This document shows, piece by piece, positions 8,616 through 17,706 of a stretch of 64,000 nt of DNA; position 1 is the first letter of the stretch; the number at the start of each line of letters is the position of its first letter. The position numbers were made by a program, and so were the translations under genes. The notes under the pieces were generated by a model, which made no database searches, was not told where the DNA came from, and saw nothing but the letters and a program-made list of their open reading frames with translations. Source of the DNA: Variovorax davisae. Its GTDB lineage: Bacteria > Pseudomonadota > Gammaproteobacteria > Burkholderiales > Burkholderiaceae_C. The DNA lies in contig NZ_JASZYS010000022.1 of the NCBI RefSeq assembly GCF_030316845.1, positions 46,730 through 110,729 of the forward strand, read 5' to 3'.

Positions 8616-9584
8616 CTATCGTGCCGAGGCTTCCACCAGACACTGGACGAATTCGACCGAATAGGCGCTCGATTCCGGCTCGACCAACGTCATCGCCGAG
8701 ATCGGCAGGACCAGCCCGGCCATGTCGATGTCGAGCACATGCACGAGCCCGCGAGTTTCGGCATTGCGGGCAAGCCGTCTGGATGACAACGCAACCGCGC
8801 CGTGGTCGCAAACCATGCCCAGCAACGAATCAAATGACACGGTTTCCACCAGCCTGGATGGCACGAGCACCCTGTTCTTGCGGAGCATCGCGTCGATCAC
8901 GGCGCGCACCCGCGCCACGCGGGGCGGCAATACCCAAATCGAATCGGCAAGATCGTGAAATGTCGGTCGAGCGGCGCGAGCCAGTGGATGGCCGGGCGCC
9001 ACCATCCACACCATGGGGTCGACATAGAGCGGCACGACGTTCAGATCGGCCGCGGCGCTTCGTTCCGGCGCCACGCCCATCACGACATCCAGCTTGCCCG
9101 CCCGCAGCAGGGGCAGCAACAGGTCAGGAGAGCCTTCCTGCACCGTGAGATCGAAAGCTGCCGTCGGCGTCCGTTGTCGTTGCAGGCGCTCGAAAGCCAT
9201 GGGTATCACCGATGTGGTGCCATGCATAGCCCCTACCGCCACGCGCCAGACCTCGGGCTGGCCGATCGAATCCAGCGCGAGGGCGGCGCGGTTCAGGTCT
9301 TCATGGACGGATTGCGCATGGCGGGTCAGACAAACGCCTTCAGGTGTGGGAACCAGCCCTTGGGGCGTCCGAGCAAAGAGTGACATCCCGAGGCCGCGCT
9401 CGAGTTCCGCCAGGGCCTTCGACACGGCGGGCTGTGTGAGGTGCATGGCCTCGGCGACCCGGCCGACGTGCCGATGCTGGTCGAGCGCGACCAGCAGGCG
9501 AAGTTGGCGCAACTTGAGATGTCGTTGCAGAAAGGCCTGTGCGCTGACTGGTGTTGAAGCGGGTGGGCGGCGGCGGGTCGACAT
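8616..9584 (-). CDS. LysR-family transcriptional regulator
   Basis: The 322-aa protein has an N-terminal winged helix-turn-helix (about residues 24-82: LKLRQLRLLVALDQHRHVG, VAEAMHLTQPAVSKALAELE) and a C-terminal periplasmic-binding-like effector domain (about 105-315, with LRAGKLDVVMG and HGAVALSSRRLA). The start taken is the ATG at 9584, which gives normal LysR length; a clear ribosome-binding site is not seen and the frame is open further upstream. It is divergent from the TauD/TfdA dioxygenase at 9691 with 106 bp between. The start codon lies inside a LysR-type box (9583-9598), which would permit autorepression. Confidence 0.9.
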   Translation of the reverse strand: MSTRRRPPASTPVSAQAFLQRHLKLRQLRLLVALDQHRHVGRVAEAMHLTQPAVSKALAELERGLGMSLFARTPQGLVPTPEGVCLTRHAQSVHEDLNRAALALDSIGQPEVWRVAVGAMHGTTSVIPMAFERLQRQRTPTAAFDLTVQEGSPDLLLPLLRAGKLDVVMGVAPERSAAADLNVVPLYVDPMVWMVAPGHPLARAARPTFHDLADSIWVLPPRVARVRAVIDAMLRKNRVLVPSRLVETVSFDSLLGMVCDHGAVALSSRRLARNAETRGLVHVLDIDMAGLVLPISAMTLVEPESSAYSVEFVQCLVEASAR

Positions 9585-9628
9585 AACCAAAGAGTAATGC
9601 GCGCGGCCCAGGCTTTCATTGGTGTTTT
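9583..9628 (+). promoter_or_regulatory. LysR-type box and conserved promoter element upstream of dioxygenase
   Basis: ATAAC-N6-GTAAT at 9583-9598 is a T-N11-A dyad. TTTCATTGGTGTTTT follows at 9614-9628, 62 bp before the ATG at 9691. The bases between (GCGCGGCCCAGGC) also resemble those at the Bug promoter. The box overlaps the first codons of the divergent LysR gene. Matching arrangement at two promoters around the regulator supports a small regulon. Confidence 0.6.
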
Positions 9629-9690
9629 CGAGCGGCTTTGACCAGACTTCGGTCAGCGCATCGCCCAACGAAACCCATCGGAGACGACCC

Positions 9691-10572
9691 ATGAACGCCA
9701 ACCATGAAGGCAATCTGACCATCCGCAAGCTCACCCCGACGATCGGCGCCGAAGTGTTCGGCGTCGACCTCGGTCGACCAGTCGCACCCCCGGTCCTCGC
9801 GCAGATCAAGCAGGCGCTTTGGGACAACCAGGTGATCTTCTTCCGCGACCAGCAGTTGTCACCGCTGCAGCACATGAGCCTGGGCAGGCAATTCGGCTCG
9901 CTCCACGTGCACCCGGTCAAGCGCAGTCGCCATCCAGAGCACCAGGAGCTTCTGGTGGTTCATGCGGATGCGAAGTCCACCCGTGCGACCGGCGAAAGCT
10001 GGCACACCGACGTGAGTTGTGACCAGGCTCCGCCCATGGCCAGCATGCTCCACCTGACGGAGGTTCCGCCTGTGGGTGGCGACACGCTGTGGGCGAGCAT
10101 GTACGCCGCCTATGACGCCCTGTCGGCGAGCATGAAGACCTTCCTTGAAGGCCTGACCGCGATCCACGATGGCGCCAAGCCCTGGTTAAACGGTCTTGGC
10201 GTCAAGCCGGTGGATATTGCCTATTCACGCACTGAGCATCCGGTCGTGACGGTCCATCCCGAAACCGGCAGGAAGATCCTGTACGTCAACAGCGGCTTCA
10301 CCACGCATATTCCCCAGCTCAATCGGGGAGAGAGCGATGCACTGCTGGGCTTTCTCTATGACCACCTCGCGCACCCTCTGTTCCAGTGTCGTTTTCGCTG
10401 GGAGCACAATTCGATCGCGTTCTGGGACAACCGTTGCACGCAGCACCACGCCTTGTTTGACTACTTCCCGGCGCGCCGACATGGGCATCGGGTGACCATC
10501 AATGGCCATGCGCCTGCTGCGGCGGACCCGGCACGGGTCGCGGCACAGAGCCCGATGGCCGAAGCGGCCTGA
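9691..10572 (+). CDS. TauD/TfdA-family 2-oxoglutarate-dependent dioxygenase
   Basis: The 293-aa cytoplasmic enzyme should couple oxidative decarboxylation of 2-oxoglutarate to hydroxylation or cleavage of an organic acid (taurine, 2,4-D or similar in the family). The iron ligands are visible as WHTDVS (His105, Asp107) and the distal His in WDNRCTQHHALFDY; the 2-oxoglutarate arginine is in HGHRVTINGHAP. The N-terminal GAEVFGVDLGRP is typical. The start chosen is the ATG at 9691 after CGGAGACG. It is followed 26 bp later by a Bug receptor, and is divergent from the LysR gene, so uptake and oxidation of the same acid is likely. The substrate is not determined. Confidence 0.9.
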   Translation: MNANHEGNLTIRKLTPTIGAEVFGVDLGRPVAPPVLAQIKQALWDNQVIFFRDQQLSPLQHMSLGRQFGSLHVHPVKRSRHPEHQELLVVHADAKSTRATGESWHTDVSCDQAPPMASMLHLTEVPPVGGDTLWASMYAAYDALSASMKTFLEGLTAIHDGAKPWLNGLGVKPVDIAYSRTEHPVVTVHPETGRKILYVNSGFTTHIPQLNRGESDALLGFLYDHLAHPLFQCRFRWEHNSIAFWDNRCTQHHALFDYFPARRHGHRVTINGHAPAAADPARVAAQSPMAEAA

Positions 10573-10598
10573 ACGCAGCGCATTCGAACGGAGACGTC

Positions 10599-11573
10599 AT
10601 GAAACTCACAAGACTTCTCGCGCTGGCGGTCCTGGCGAATGCGGCGATCGCCGCGCCTTTGCGAGCCGAGGAGGCATGGCCCGCCCGTCCCGTCCGCATG
10701 GTAATCGGCACCACCGCCGGGGCCGGCGGCGATGTTCTGTTGCGCCTGGTCGCCAACAGCATGTCGCTGTCGCTGATGCAGCCGGTCATCGTGGAGAACA
10801 AGGTGGGGGCCAATGGGCTCGTCGCCACGGCGGACGTCGCAAATTCCAGGCCCGACGGCTATACGGTGCTGTTCGGCGGTGCCAGTGCGACAGTGATCAA
10901 CCAGGCGCTGCAACCTGCGCTGGCCGTCAATGTGCTCGACAAGCTCAGCCCGGTCGCACAACTCGGCGCCGGTGGCGTCAATCTCGTGGTGGCGCCCGAC
11001 TTTCCTGCCACCAACCTGCGTGACTTCATCGCCTATGCAAAGGCTCACCCCGGCCAGATCAACTATGCCACGTGGGGCGTAGGCTCCAGCGGCCACCTTG
11101 TGATGGAGTGGCTGAAGAACCGATATGGGCTCGATCTTTCGCACGTGCCATACAAGTCGATGCCCCAGATCTATCAGGACATGGCGGGCGGGCTCGTCAA
11201 GGTCGCGTTCGTCGATGCAGCGAGTTCAGTCCCGCTGGTCAAGGCCGGGAAGATCAAGGCATTGGGCAACTCCGGAACCGCACGCGCGCCGGGCCTTGCA
11301 GACGTGCTGACGTTCAAGGAACAAGGCGTGGACTTCGCGGTCGACGGCTGGTACGGCGTCTTCGTGCCCAGGGGCACGCCGGACGCCGTAGTCAGCCGGC
11401 TCCATCGCGAGATCATCAAGGTTCTGGCCGATCCAGAGGTTCGGGCACGTATGCTGCAACTCAACCTGTCAAGCCCGCTGCCAAAGAGTCCAACCGAGTT
11501 CGAACAGATCGTGGCGGCCGATCTCAAGCTCTGGCAATCGATTGTCAGAACGAACAACATCAAGGCGGATTGA
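10599..11573 (+). CDS. Bug-family tripartite tricarboxylate transporter substrate-binding protein
   Basis: The 324-aa receptor has a signal peptide (about 1-23, AAPLRAEE) and the Bug motifs WPARPVRMVIGTTAGAGGDV, VIVENKVGANGLVATADVAN and LSHVPYKSMPQIYQDMAGG. An ATCGGAGA-like site (CGGAGACGTC) precedes the ATG. It is 26 bp downstream of the dioxygenase and should be cotranscribed, presumably capturing the dioxygenase substrate in the periplasm. No membrane TctAB genes follow. Confidence 0.9.
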   Translation: MKLTRLLALAVLANAAIAAPLRAEEAWPARPVRMVIGTTAGAGGDVLLRLVANSMSLSLMQPVIVENKVGANGLVATADVANSRPDGYTVLFGGASATVINQALQPALAVNVLDKLSPVAQLGAGGVNLVVAPDFPATNLRDFIAYAKAHPGQINYATWGVGSSGHLVMEWLKNRYGLDLSHVPYKSMPQIYQDMAGGLVKVAFVDAASSVPLVKAGKIKALGNSGTARAPGLADVLTFKEQGVDFAVDGWYGVFVPRGTPDAVVSRLHREIIKVLADPEVRARMLQLNLSSPLPKSPTEFEQIVAADLKLWQSIVRTNNIKAD

Positions 11574-11905
11574 GGATATGTTGCCCATGTTGGCGCACTG
11601 GGCCAACGGACTCCTATGTTGCGTATTCAGCGATGCGGATGGCGGCCGACGGCACCAGCAGGACCTTCTCGGGTAACCGGTTGTCGCCGAGCCTCCATAT
11701 GGCGTCGTCGCCGGAAGCTGTCTTCTGAGGCGAGGACCGGCGGTTGGGGTTCGACTGGGCGCGATCATGACCATCACGAAGACGAGTTGATTGCCCTTCG
11801 GTGCAAGTTTGAACGCCTTCTACCTCATTGGGGGTTCATCATGGAGGCCATTCCCAACGCTGTTTATCGCCAACCGACCGGGCGAACGACCGTTCGATGG
11901 CGAGA
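11574..11905. other. Intergenic region between convergent genes
   Basis: This 332-bp stretch separates a plus-strand and a minus-strand gene end. A short hairpin with arms GTTGGC/GCCAAC and a 7-bp loop lies near 11595-11613, without a T tract, and could be part of a terminator. No credible gene was found. Confidence 0.4.
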
Positions 11906-13369
11906 CTAGGGCGCCGCAGCCGGTCGTGGGGGCCCAGCGGCCGGCGCTGGAACCAGCGTTCCTCCTACGTCCCGGAGAAGACGCCTGAACTCGGGCGAGT
12001 CCGCCATGATGGTTCCTGCGGCAGCGCGCAGGCGATCCACAGCGACGTCCGGTAGCACGAAGGTGGTCGGCTGCTGATTGAGATAGGCCAGTTCCGCCTT
12101 GTCCTTCAGGGCGGCGAACGAGACGTCGATGGCATAGATCTCGGCGTCCGGTCCGCGGGTGATGGCCGCGACGGCTGGGTCCTTGTTGCTCGCCATCGCT
12201 GCTGATGTCCGGATCTTTCGCATCGTGTTCCAGCGGGCGGCCATGTCCCTCAGCAACTCCACGGCTTCGAACGAGTAGCGATCGATCGGCACGCCGCTCG
12301 ACTTGAGCAGAATCTCCACACTTCCGGGCGGCGTTTCGGATTCGTCCCAGTTCGTCGGAGGCACGGAGAGCGAATTGACGATGAAGACAACGATCCGCTT
12401 CGCACTGTCGAGCTGCGTCGGCATTCCGGCTTCCTGCATCGCCTCGAGGATCTCCAGGGAATCGAGCACGCCGCGCATGCCAACGTTGTCGGATACGCCG
12501 CCATCCACGAGATGAATATAGGGTCGTTTGGCGCTGTCTGTGAAATCGCCAAGAGACCTGAGCGAGCGAATGGCTCGCGCAGCAGGCCGCGGCGGGTTGT
12601 CCGTATCCGTGAACCGCGCTACCCATGGGGGCGGGGTCATGTTGCAAGTGCCGCCATAGTTGTTCAGCGTGACTGGCGACAGGACCACAGGCACCGCCGA
12701 TGAGGCGGCGGCTGCGCGCGACAAGGGCACGGCGTTCAGGTCCGAGCACAGCACGTCGAAGACGCTCTGCTGGAAAACCACGCGCGCGCCGCTCGAAATG
12801 TCGGTTGCCGAAGCGAGGATCAACGGCCCCTTGCCGCGATTCAGGTCGCCGAAAGTGGCGTTGTTGAAGAGGACCTCGTCGTACAACTCGGCCGCGAGCT
12901 CGGAACGCCCCCACGCGGTCGACGACAGCCTGGGCCAGTTGCCCGGATTCAGCGAACGCGAAATGATGGCGCCCTGAACGTCGCGCTTCAGAAAGCGCTG
13001 CTCGTAGTCGTCGAACAGCTTGTCGCCGTAGGGCCCATACGCCAGCGCGGTGAAGCTGCCGCCCGACACGCCGGTGATGATGTCGACCTGGTCGATCAGC
13101 CGGCCCCTTCCTTTCGGCGTGACGATCTCGGTGCGCCTCAGGTATTCGAGCGCGCCGTACGAGAACGCGGCAGCGCGAGTTCCGCCACCGGAGAACGCGA
13201 GGATGACAAGCGCGTCCTTGTCCTTGACCTCGGCCTGGCGCGTTTCGAAGCGATAGCCGCTGCTTGGATTCGCTTGCGAAATGGGGGGGTTGACCGGCCG
13301 GGTGGCGCAACCAGCAACCAACAATGCGCAGGCTGCGATGCCCCAATGTGAAATCCGCGATTCAGTCAT
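11906..13369 (-). CDS. Patatin-like phospholipase lipoprotein
   Basis: The 487-aa protein carries a lipoprotein signal (LLVAGC, Cys about residue 19). The patatin domain follows, with oxyanion motif SGGGTRA, nucleophile elbow GVSGGS and the catalytic aspartate in DGGVSDNVG, so the Ser-Asp dyad is intact and it should be an acyl hydrolase (phospholipase A-like) attached to the envelope. The start taken is the ATG at 13369 after CTGGAGAACCC; the frame is open upstream but without coding character. It is divergent from the GntR gene at 13606. Its role among the acid-metabolism genes is unclear. Confidence 0.85.
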   Translation of the reverse strand: MTESRISHWGIAACALLVAGCATRPVNPPISQANPSSGYRFETRQAEVKDKDALVILAFSGGGTRAAAFSYGALEYLRRTEIVTPKGRGRLIDQVDIITGVSGGSFTALAYGPYGDKLFDDYEQRFLKRDVQGAIISRSLNPGNWPRLSSTAWGRSELAAELYDEVLFNNATFGDLNRGKGPLILASATDISSGARVVFQQSVFDVLCSDLNAVPLSRAAAASSAVPVVLSPVTLNNYGGTCNMTPPPWVARFTDTDNPPRPAARAIRSLRSLGDFTDSAKRPYIHLVDGGVSDNVGMRGVLDSLEILEAMQEAGMPTQLDSAKRIVVFIVNSLSVPPTNWDESETPPGSVEILLKSSGVPIDRYSFEAVELLRDMAARWNTMRKIRTSAAMASNKDPAVAAITRGPDAEIYAIDVSFAALKDKAELAYLNQQPTTFVLPDVAVDRLRAAAGTIMADSPEFRRLLRDVGGTLVPAPAAGPPRPAAAP

Positions 13370-13534
13370 GGGTTCTCCAGGAAGTCGATCGATTGCGAGC
13401 GACCGGTTTTTGATTCCAACTGATTGGCACTGAAGCCGCAAGGCTCGGTACCTTCTATTGCTCGGTCGACTGCGCATCGGCGACCCCCGCGTGCGCGCCC
13501 GAGACTTGTGATTTAATACGTGATCACATTTGGT

Positions 13535-13545
13535 ATGTTAACAAT
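13535..13545 (+). promoter_or_regulatory. Putative GntR operator (ATGTTAACAAT)
   Basis: TGTTAACA at 13536-13543 is a perfect 8-bp palindrome in the divergent region between the patatin gene and the GntR gene. Similar TTGTCAACAA sites lie in the two divergent carboxylase promoters (17707-17716 and 33858-33867). FCD-type GntR regulators commonly bind short dyads with a TTGT/ACAA core, so autoregulation is plausible but untested. Confidence 0.4.
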
Positions 13546-13605
13546 CTTGCGCTGCTTCTCCCTCTGATTGGCGGCTCAAACATCTTGATATGGCGACAAA
13601 GACCC

Positions 13606-14364
13606 ATGAATGCCCTGAAGAAGGCGAGTTCCAAAGCCGAGCTTGATCGCACCGAAGCCGAAGTGCCGGCGCCGCGCGCCAAAGCCACCCTGCGGCAGCT
13701 TCAGACACTTCCGGAGCAGATCGCAGAGCTGATCTTCAATTCCATCGCCAGCGGCGAGTACGAGCCGGGCGAGCGCATCCGCGAAGAAGCCCTTGCAGAG
13801 CTGTTCGAGGTGAGCCGCGGCCCCGTGCGTGAGGCGTTGCGCATCCTTGAAAAGGATTCGGTGGTGCGCATCCTGCCCAATCGGGGCGCGCACGTGACGC
13901 AGCTCTCGAGCAAGGAGGTCGCCGACATCTTCGAGATTCGCCGCAAGCTGTCCTCCACGATGATCGCCCGACTTTCCGCCGACGAGGCGGCGCGCCTCGC
14001 CGCAGTCATCGACGCCGACATCCGTGCACTGGATTCGCTCGCTCTGGACCCGGACGGAAGCCACGAATACTTCCAGATCTCGTTTCGTCTCAGCCGCGTC
14101 TTGCGCGAGTCCTGTACTAACGAGCGGCTCGCCGAGATTCTTGCTTCGCTGTCGCGCCAGACATTGCGGTACACGCAACTGGGCCTCGCCACGCCGGCAC
14201 GGCGCAAGGAGTCGGCGCGCAACTGGAAGTCCATGCACAAGGCCATGAAGGCCGGCAATGTGGACGCAGCTGCCGAGGCCGTCGAAAAGCTGATCGAGGA
14301 CTCCCAGCGCGAGGCGATCAGGCAACTCGAGTCGCGGCAGGGCTCCGGCCCCGCTGAAGCGTGA
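13606..14364 (+). CDS. GntR-family regulator (FadR-like, FCD-type)
   Basis: The 252-aa protein has an N-terminal winged helix-turn-helix (about residues 30-100, RIREEALAELFEVSRGPVRE and DSVVRILPNRGAHV) and an all-helical C-terminal effector domain. The start chosen is the ATG at 13606; no strong ribosome-binding site is visible and an in-frame start 7 codons upstream exists. It is very similar to the GntR protein 34154-34909 in the paralogous cluster. Convergent with the thiolase-like gene 14384-15556, it probably controls the acyl-CoA cluster through TTGTCAACAA-type sites. Confidence 0.88.
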   Translation: MNALKKASSKAELDRTEAEVPAPRAKATLRQLQTLPEQIAELIFNSIASGEYEPGERIREEALAELFEVSRGPVREALRILEKDSVVRILPNRGAHVTQLSSKEVADIFEIRRKLSSTMIARLSADEAARLAAVIDADIRALDSLALDPDGSHEYFQISFRLSRVLRESCTNERLAEILASLSRQTLRYTQLGLATPARRKESARNWKSMHKAMKAGNVDAAAEAVEKLIEDSQREAIRQLESRQGSGPAEA

Positions 14365-14383
14365 TCGCACGGTGTGCCCTCCG

Positions 14384-15556
14384 TCAGTCCGCCGCGCCCA
14401 GGACCATGACCATGTACGCAGACATGACGAGGCCGCCCGCCTGCAGCAGGCAGTTGTGAGCACTCGACACTTGTCGCTCGCCGCAGTCGCCACGCAACTG
14501 GCGCACCGATTCGATCATCAACGGCATGCCGAACATGCCGCCGTGGTTGAAGGACAAGCCGCCGCCTGAGGTGTTCATCGGGAACGCTCCGCCTGGGGCG
14601 GTGCGTCCACCCTGCACGAAGGCGCCGCTCTCGCCGCGACCGCAGAAACCCAGGGCCTCGAGCCCGACGAGCACGTTGATCGTGAACGCGTCGTAGATCT
14701 GCACGAGGTCGATGTCGGAATGGCCAAGGCCCGCGCGCGTCATCGCCAGTCGGCCCATCTCGGCGAGCACGCCGTTGTCGATCCAGTCGTCCGTGCCGAA
14801 GGGCGTGGCGTGCTGAATGTACTGCTCGGCGAAGCCCTTCACCAGCACCGGCGGGCGAGGGAGGTCCCGTGCGCGATCGGCCCGCACGAGCACGATGGCA
14901 CCGGCGCTGTCCGTCACTTGGCAGATGTCGAATTTGCGCAGGGGATCTGCGATCATCGGGGCCGCCAGATAGTCCTCCATCGTCAGCGGCGAGCGGGCGA
15001 TGGCGTTCGGGTTGAGCTGCGCCCAGCGCCTCGCCGCCAGAGCGACTTCGCCCAGATCCTCGGCGCGGGTGCCATAGCGGTGCATGTGCAGGCGGGCCAG
15101 CATCGCATAGAAGCCGATCGGGCTCAGCATGCCGTAGGGCTGGATGAACTGCCCTGGCGGCATGCGCGCATCCTGCGCGTGGCCCCCGCGGGAGCGGCTG
15201 CGGTCCAGCCTCTGGGTGCTGCCGTAGGTGATCAGGGCGGCGTTGCACAGGCCCGCCTCCATCGCCGCCATCGCGTGAGCGACATGAGTCAGGTTCGACT
15301 GGCCGCCGACGACGGTGCTGTCGACGTAGCTCGGCTTCAGGCCCATGTACTCCGTCACGAGCAGGCCGGCGGCACGGTCATCCCAGTGGGCAAACACGCC
15401 ATCGATGTCGGTGGGCTTCAGCCCCGCGTCCAGGATCGCCTGCCGCGCTGACTCGCACTGAAGCGACAAGGCCGTGTCTCCGGGCTGGGCCTTGCCCATG
15501 CCGGCCTCGCCGACGCCGGCGATCGCGTAGCGGCCACTCAGAGCTTTGGGGTCCAT
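14384..15556 (-). CDS. Thiolase-like protein (SCP2/lipid-transfer type), possible aldolase
   Basis: The 390-aa protein has the thiolase fold signatures (QCESARQAILDAGL near the N terminus, VQIYDAFTINVLVGLEALGF in the middle, NTSGGGLSFNHGGMFGM near the C terminus). The usual nucleophilic cysteine position is occupied by a glycine/serine stretch (STVVGGQSNLTH), so classic thiolysis is doubtful. SCP2-type proteins of this kind paired with a DUF35 partner can act as retro-aldolases; a DUF35 gene lies in the same operon at 17124. The ATG at 15556 is 8 bp after the stop of the ligase gene, consistent with translational coupling. The substrate is unknown. Confidence 0.8.
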   Translation of the reverse strand: MDPKALSGRYAIAGVGEAGMGKAQPGDTALSLQCESARQAILDAGLKPTDIDGVFAHWDDRAAGLLVTEYMGLKPSYVDSTVVGGQSNLTHVAHAMAAMEAGLCNAALITYGSTQRLDRSRSRGGHAQDARMPPGQFIQPYGMLSPIGFYAMLARLHMHRYGTRAEDLGEVALAARRWAQLNPNAIARSPLTMEDYLAAPMIADPLRKFDICQVTDSAGAIVLVRADRARDLPRPPVLVKGFAEQYIQHATPFGTDDWIDNGVLAEMGRLAMTRAGLGHSDIDLVQIYDAFTINVLVGLEALGFCGRGESGAFVQGGRTAPGGAFPMNTSGGGLSFNHGGMFGMPLMIESVRQLRGDCGERQVSSAHNCLLQAGGLVMSAYMVMVLGAAD

Positions 15557-15564
15557 GACTGCCC

Positions 15565-17109
15565 TTAGCCCTGCGCCGATCCGGCTGTGAGTTGGGCTCG
15601 GACGTCCTTCTTGAGAACTTTGCCGACAGGGCTGCGCGGCAGCGTGGGCCAGAACTCCACCTGCTTGGGCGTTTTCAGGCTGCCGAAGCGCTTCTTGCAC
15701 ATCTCGACGATCTCGTCGGCTGTGACAACGCCGCCGGCCTTGAGCTCGATGACCGCGGTCAGACGTTCGCCCCAGTCGGCATCGGGCACACCGACGACCG
15801 CGCAGTCCTGCACTGCGGGGTGACCCCAGATCACCTGCTCGATCTCGCTCGGGTAGATGTTGAAACCGCCGGAAATGACCATGTCCTTTTTGCGGTCGAC
15901 CACATACAGGAAGCCGTTCTCGTCGAACACGCCGATGTCGCCCGTGTGGTGCCAGCCGAAGGCACGCGCCTCCGCCGTTGCCTCGGGATTGTTGTAGTAG
16001 CCGGGCGAAACCAGGTCGCCGCGTGCGACGATCTCGCCGCGTTCGCCGGTCGGCACGATGTTGCCAGCATCGTCCATCAGCGCCACCTCGCAGGCCCCGG
16101 AGGGGCGGCCGGCCGAGGCGAGGTGCTGGTCGAGTTCGGGGTCGTTGTGCACGAAATGGTCCTTCCGCGACAGGCAGGTGATGACGCCGGGCACTTCCGA
16201 CTGGCCGTAGCTCTGCATGAACACCTGGCCCCAGCGCGCCAGGCCCTCGCGCAACTTGTCGACCGACATCGGCGCTGCACCGTACAGAACGTACTCCAGC
16301 GAAGAGCAGTCGCGCGTCGCCACGTCAGGATGAGCGAGCAGGCGATAGATCATGGTGGGCGGCAGGAAGATGTGGGTCACCCGCTCGCGCTCGATGGCCT
16401 CCAGGATCACCCCTGGGTCCGCCGACGGGGCGATCACGTTGCGTGCGCCGAAGCGCGCCAGCGCGACCATGGTCGCACCGGCCGCATGCGTGAGCGGGGC
16501 CACGACCAGATGCACCGGATCCTTGCGCGGCGGCGTGAACTGATTGGTGATCCGGTAGGCGGTCTCGAGCGAACGGTGGCTCTGCATGATCGCCTTCGGC
16601 CGGCCCGTCGTGCCGCCCGAGGACTTGATGAGCGCGATGTCGTCGGGTTCACGGCGCGCATCGACGCGCCGGCCGGCGAAGTCCGTCAACCATTGCGTGA
16701 TGGTGTGGCCGCCCGATTCCAGCGGTTCGGACAGGCCGATCACACGCTTGAGCGTCGGGATCTCGGCTCTCAAGCGCTCGAGATGCGGCGCGTACTGCTC
16801 ATGGCAGATCAGCACCGCCACGTCGCAGAACCTGGCGAACCAGACGATGTCCTCGATCGGATCGCGGGCATTGAGCGGCACGTAGACCGCGCCGCTGCGC
16901 ATCACGCCCAGCATCGCGGGCAACACCATCGGGTGATTGGGCGAGAGCACGGCCACATGGGTGCCGGGCTGCACGTCGCGCACCAGGGCGGCGGCAACCG
17001 CGTGCGAGGCGTCAGCTGCCTCGCGGTAGCTGAGTTCCACGCTTGCACCTTGCACAAAGATGCGGTCCGGAAATGCCGTCGCACCGGCGTCGAAGGAATC
17101 AATGATCAT
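15565..17109 (-). CDS. Acyl-CoA ligase (AMP-binding)
   Basis: The 514-aa enzyme should form an acyl-CoA from a carboxylic acid and ATP. Visible motifs are the phosphate loop KSSGGTTGRPKA (about residue 173), YGQSEVPG (about 299), the hinge DRKKDMVISGGFNIYPSEIE (about 404) and the catalytic lysine in PRSPVGKVLKKDVRA near the C terminus. It lies between the DUF35 gene and the thiolase-like gene with short gaps, so the three form one operon. Activation followed by thiolase or aldolase chemistry on a CoA ester is the likely route. Confidence 0.9.
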   Translation of the reverse strand: MIIDSFDAGATAFPDRIFVQGASVELSYREAADASHAVAAALVRDVQPGTHVAVLSPNHPMVLPAMLGVMRSGAVYVPLNARDPIEDIVWFARFCDVAVLICHEQYAPHLERLRAEIPTLKRVIGLSEPLESGGHTITQWLTDFAGRRVDARREPDDIALIKSSGGTTGRPKAIMQSHRSLETAYRITNQFTPPRKDPVHLVVAPLTHAAGATMVALARFGARNVIAPSADPGVILEAIERERVTHIFLPPTMIYRLLAHPDVATRDCSSLEYVLYGAAPMSVDKLREGLARWGQVFMQSYGQSEVPGVITCLSRKDHFVHNDPELDQHLASAGRPSGACEVALMDDAGNIVPTGERGEIVARGDLVSPGYYNNPEATAEARAFGWHHTGDIGVFDENGFLYVVDRKKDMVISGGFNIYPSEIEQVIWGHPAVQDCAVVGVPDADWGERLTAVIELKAGGVVTADEIVEMCKKRFGSLKTPKQVEFWPTLPRSPVGKVLKKDVRAQLTAGSAQG

Positions 17110-17123
17110 GCTATCTCCAGTGT

Positions 17124-17618
17124 CTAGGTATGGTCGGGACGATCAGTGCGGTCGGCGGCAACCCGATCGCCGCCCGTGAGCCGAAACATCGGCAGGGCGA
17201 TCTCGCTGCTGACGCGCTCGAAGCACACCTCCACCCGAGCGCCGACGGCGAGGTGGCCCAGGTCCGAAGCGACGATGCCCGCCAACATGCGCACACCCTC
17301 GTCGAGTTCGATCAGCCCGATCGCGTAGGGGACGTGCGCCTCGAACGCGGGATGGCCGGCGACATGACACACGGTATAGGTGTAGATCCGGCCGGAGCCG
17401 CTGGCCGGAACCCAAACGATCTCCTCCGACAGGCAATCTGTGCAGAAGCGGCGCGGGTAGAACTGGTGGCGCGCGCAGGCAGGGCAGTACTGGATCTTGA
17501 GCGTGCCTTCGAGCGCCGCGCCCCAGTAGTGCGCGGTCTCGGCAGTGGGGATCGGCACGGGCCGCGCCGGGGTCGGGTTCATCGGCTTGTCGTCTGTTTC
17601 GCTTGCTGTCAGGGCCAT
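17124..17618 (-). CDS. Zn-ribbon/OB-fold DUF35 protein, thiolase partner
   Basis: The 164-aa protein has a rubredoxin-like zinc ribbon (CPACARHQFYPRRFCTDC, about residues 46-63) followed by an OB-fold (SGRIYTYTVCHV, YAIGLIELDEGVRMLAGIV). Such DUF35 proteins form complexes with SCP2-type thiolases or lyases and may help bind the CoA substrate. The ATG at 17618 follows CCGGAGACAAA; a second in-frame ATG is 12 codons later. It is the first gene of the minus-strand operon and is divergent from the biotin carrier at 17779, with a putative GntR operator between them. Confidence 0.85.
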   Translation of the reverse strand: MALTASETDDKPMNPTPARPVPIPTAETAHYWGAALEGTLKIQYCPACARHQFYPRRFCTDCLSEEIVWVPASGSGRIYTYTVCHVAGHPAFEAHVPYAIGLIELDEGVRMLAGIVASDLGHLAVGARVEVCFERVSSEIALPMFRLTGGDRVAADRTDRPDHT

Positions 17619-17706
17619 GGGATTTGTCTCCGGTCGGGACGGGTGTGTCGCCTCGTGGCGCAGCGCTTTGCTGCAATGCGGCGATTAGATCATGGGCACA
17701 TTCATC

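Noticed and set aside
13507..13528. CRP-like pair TGTGA ... TCACA upstream of the GntR gene
   Set aside because: The half-sites are 12 bp apart, whereas CRP sites need 6; GTGATCAC alone is a common palindrome.
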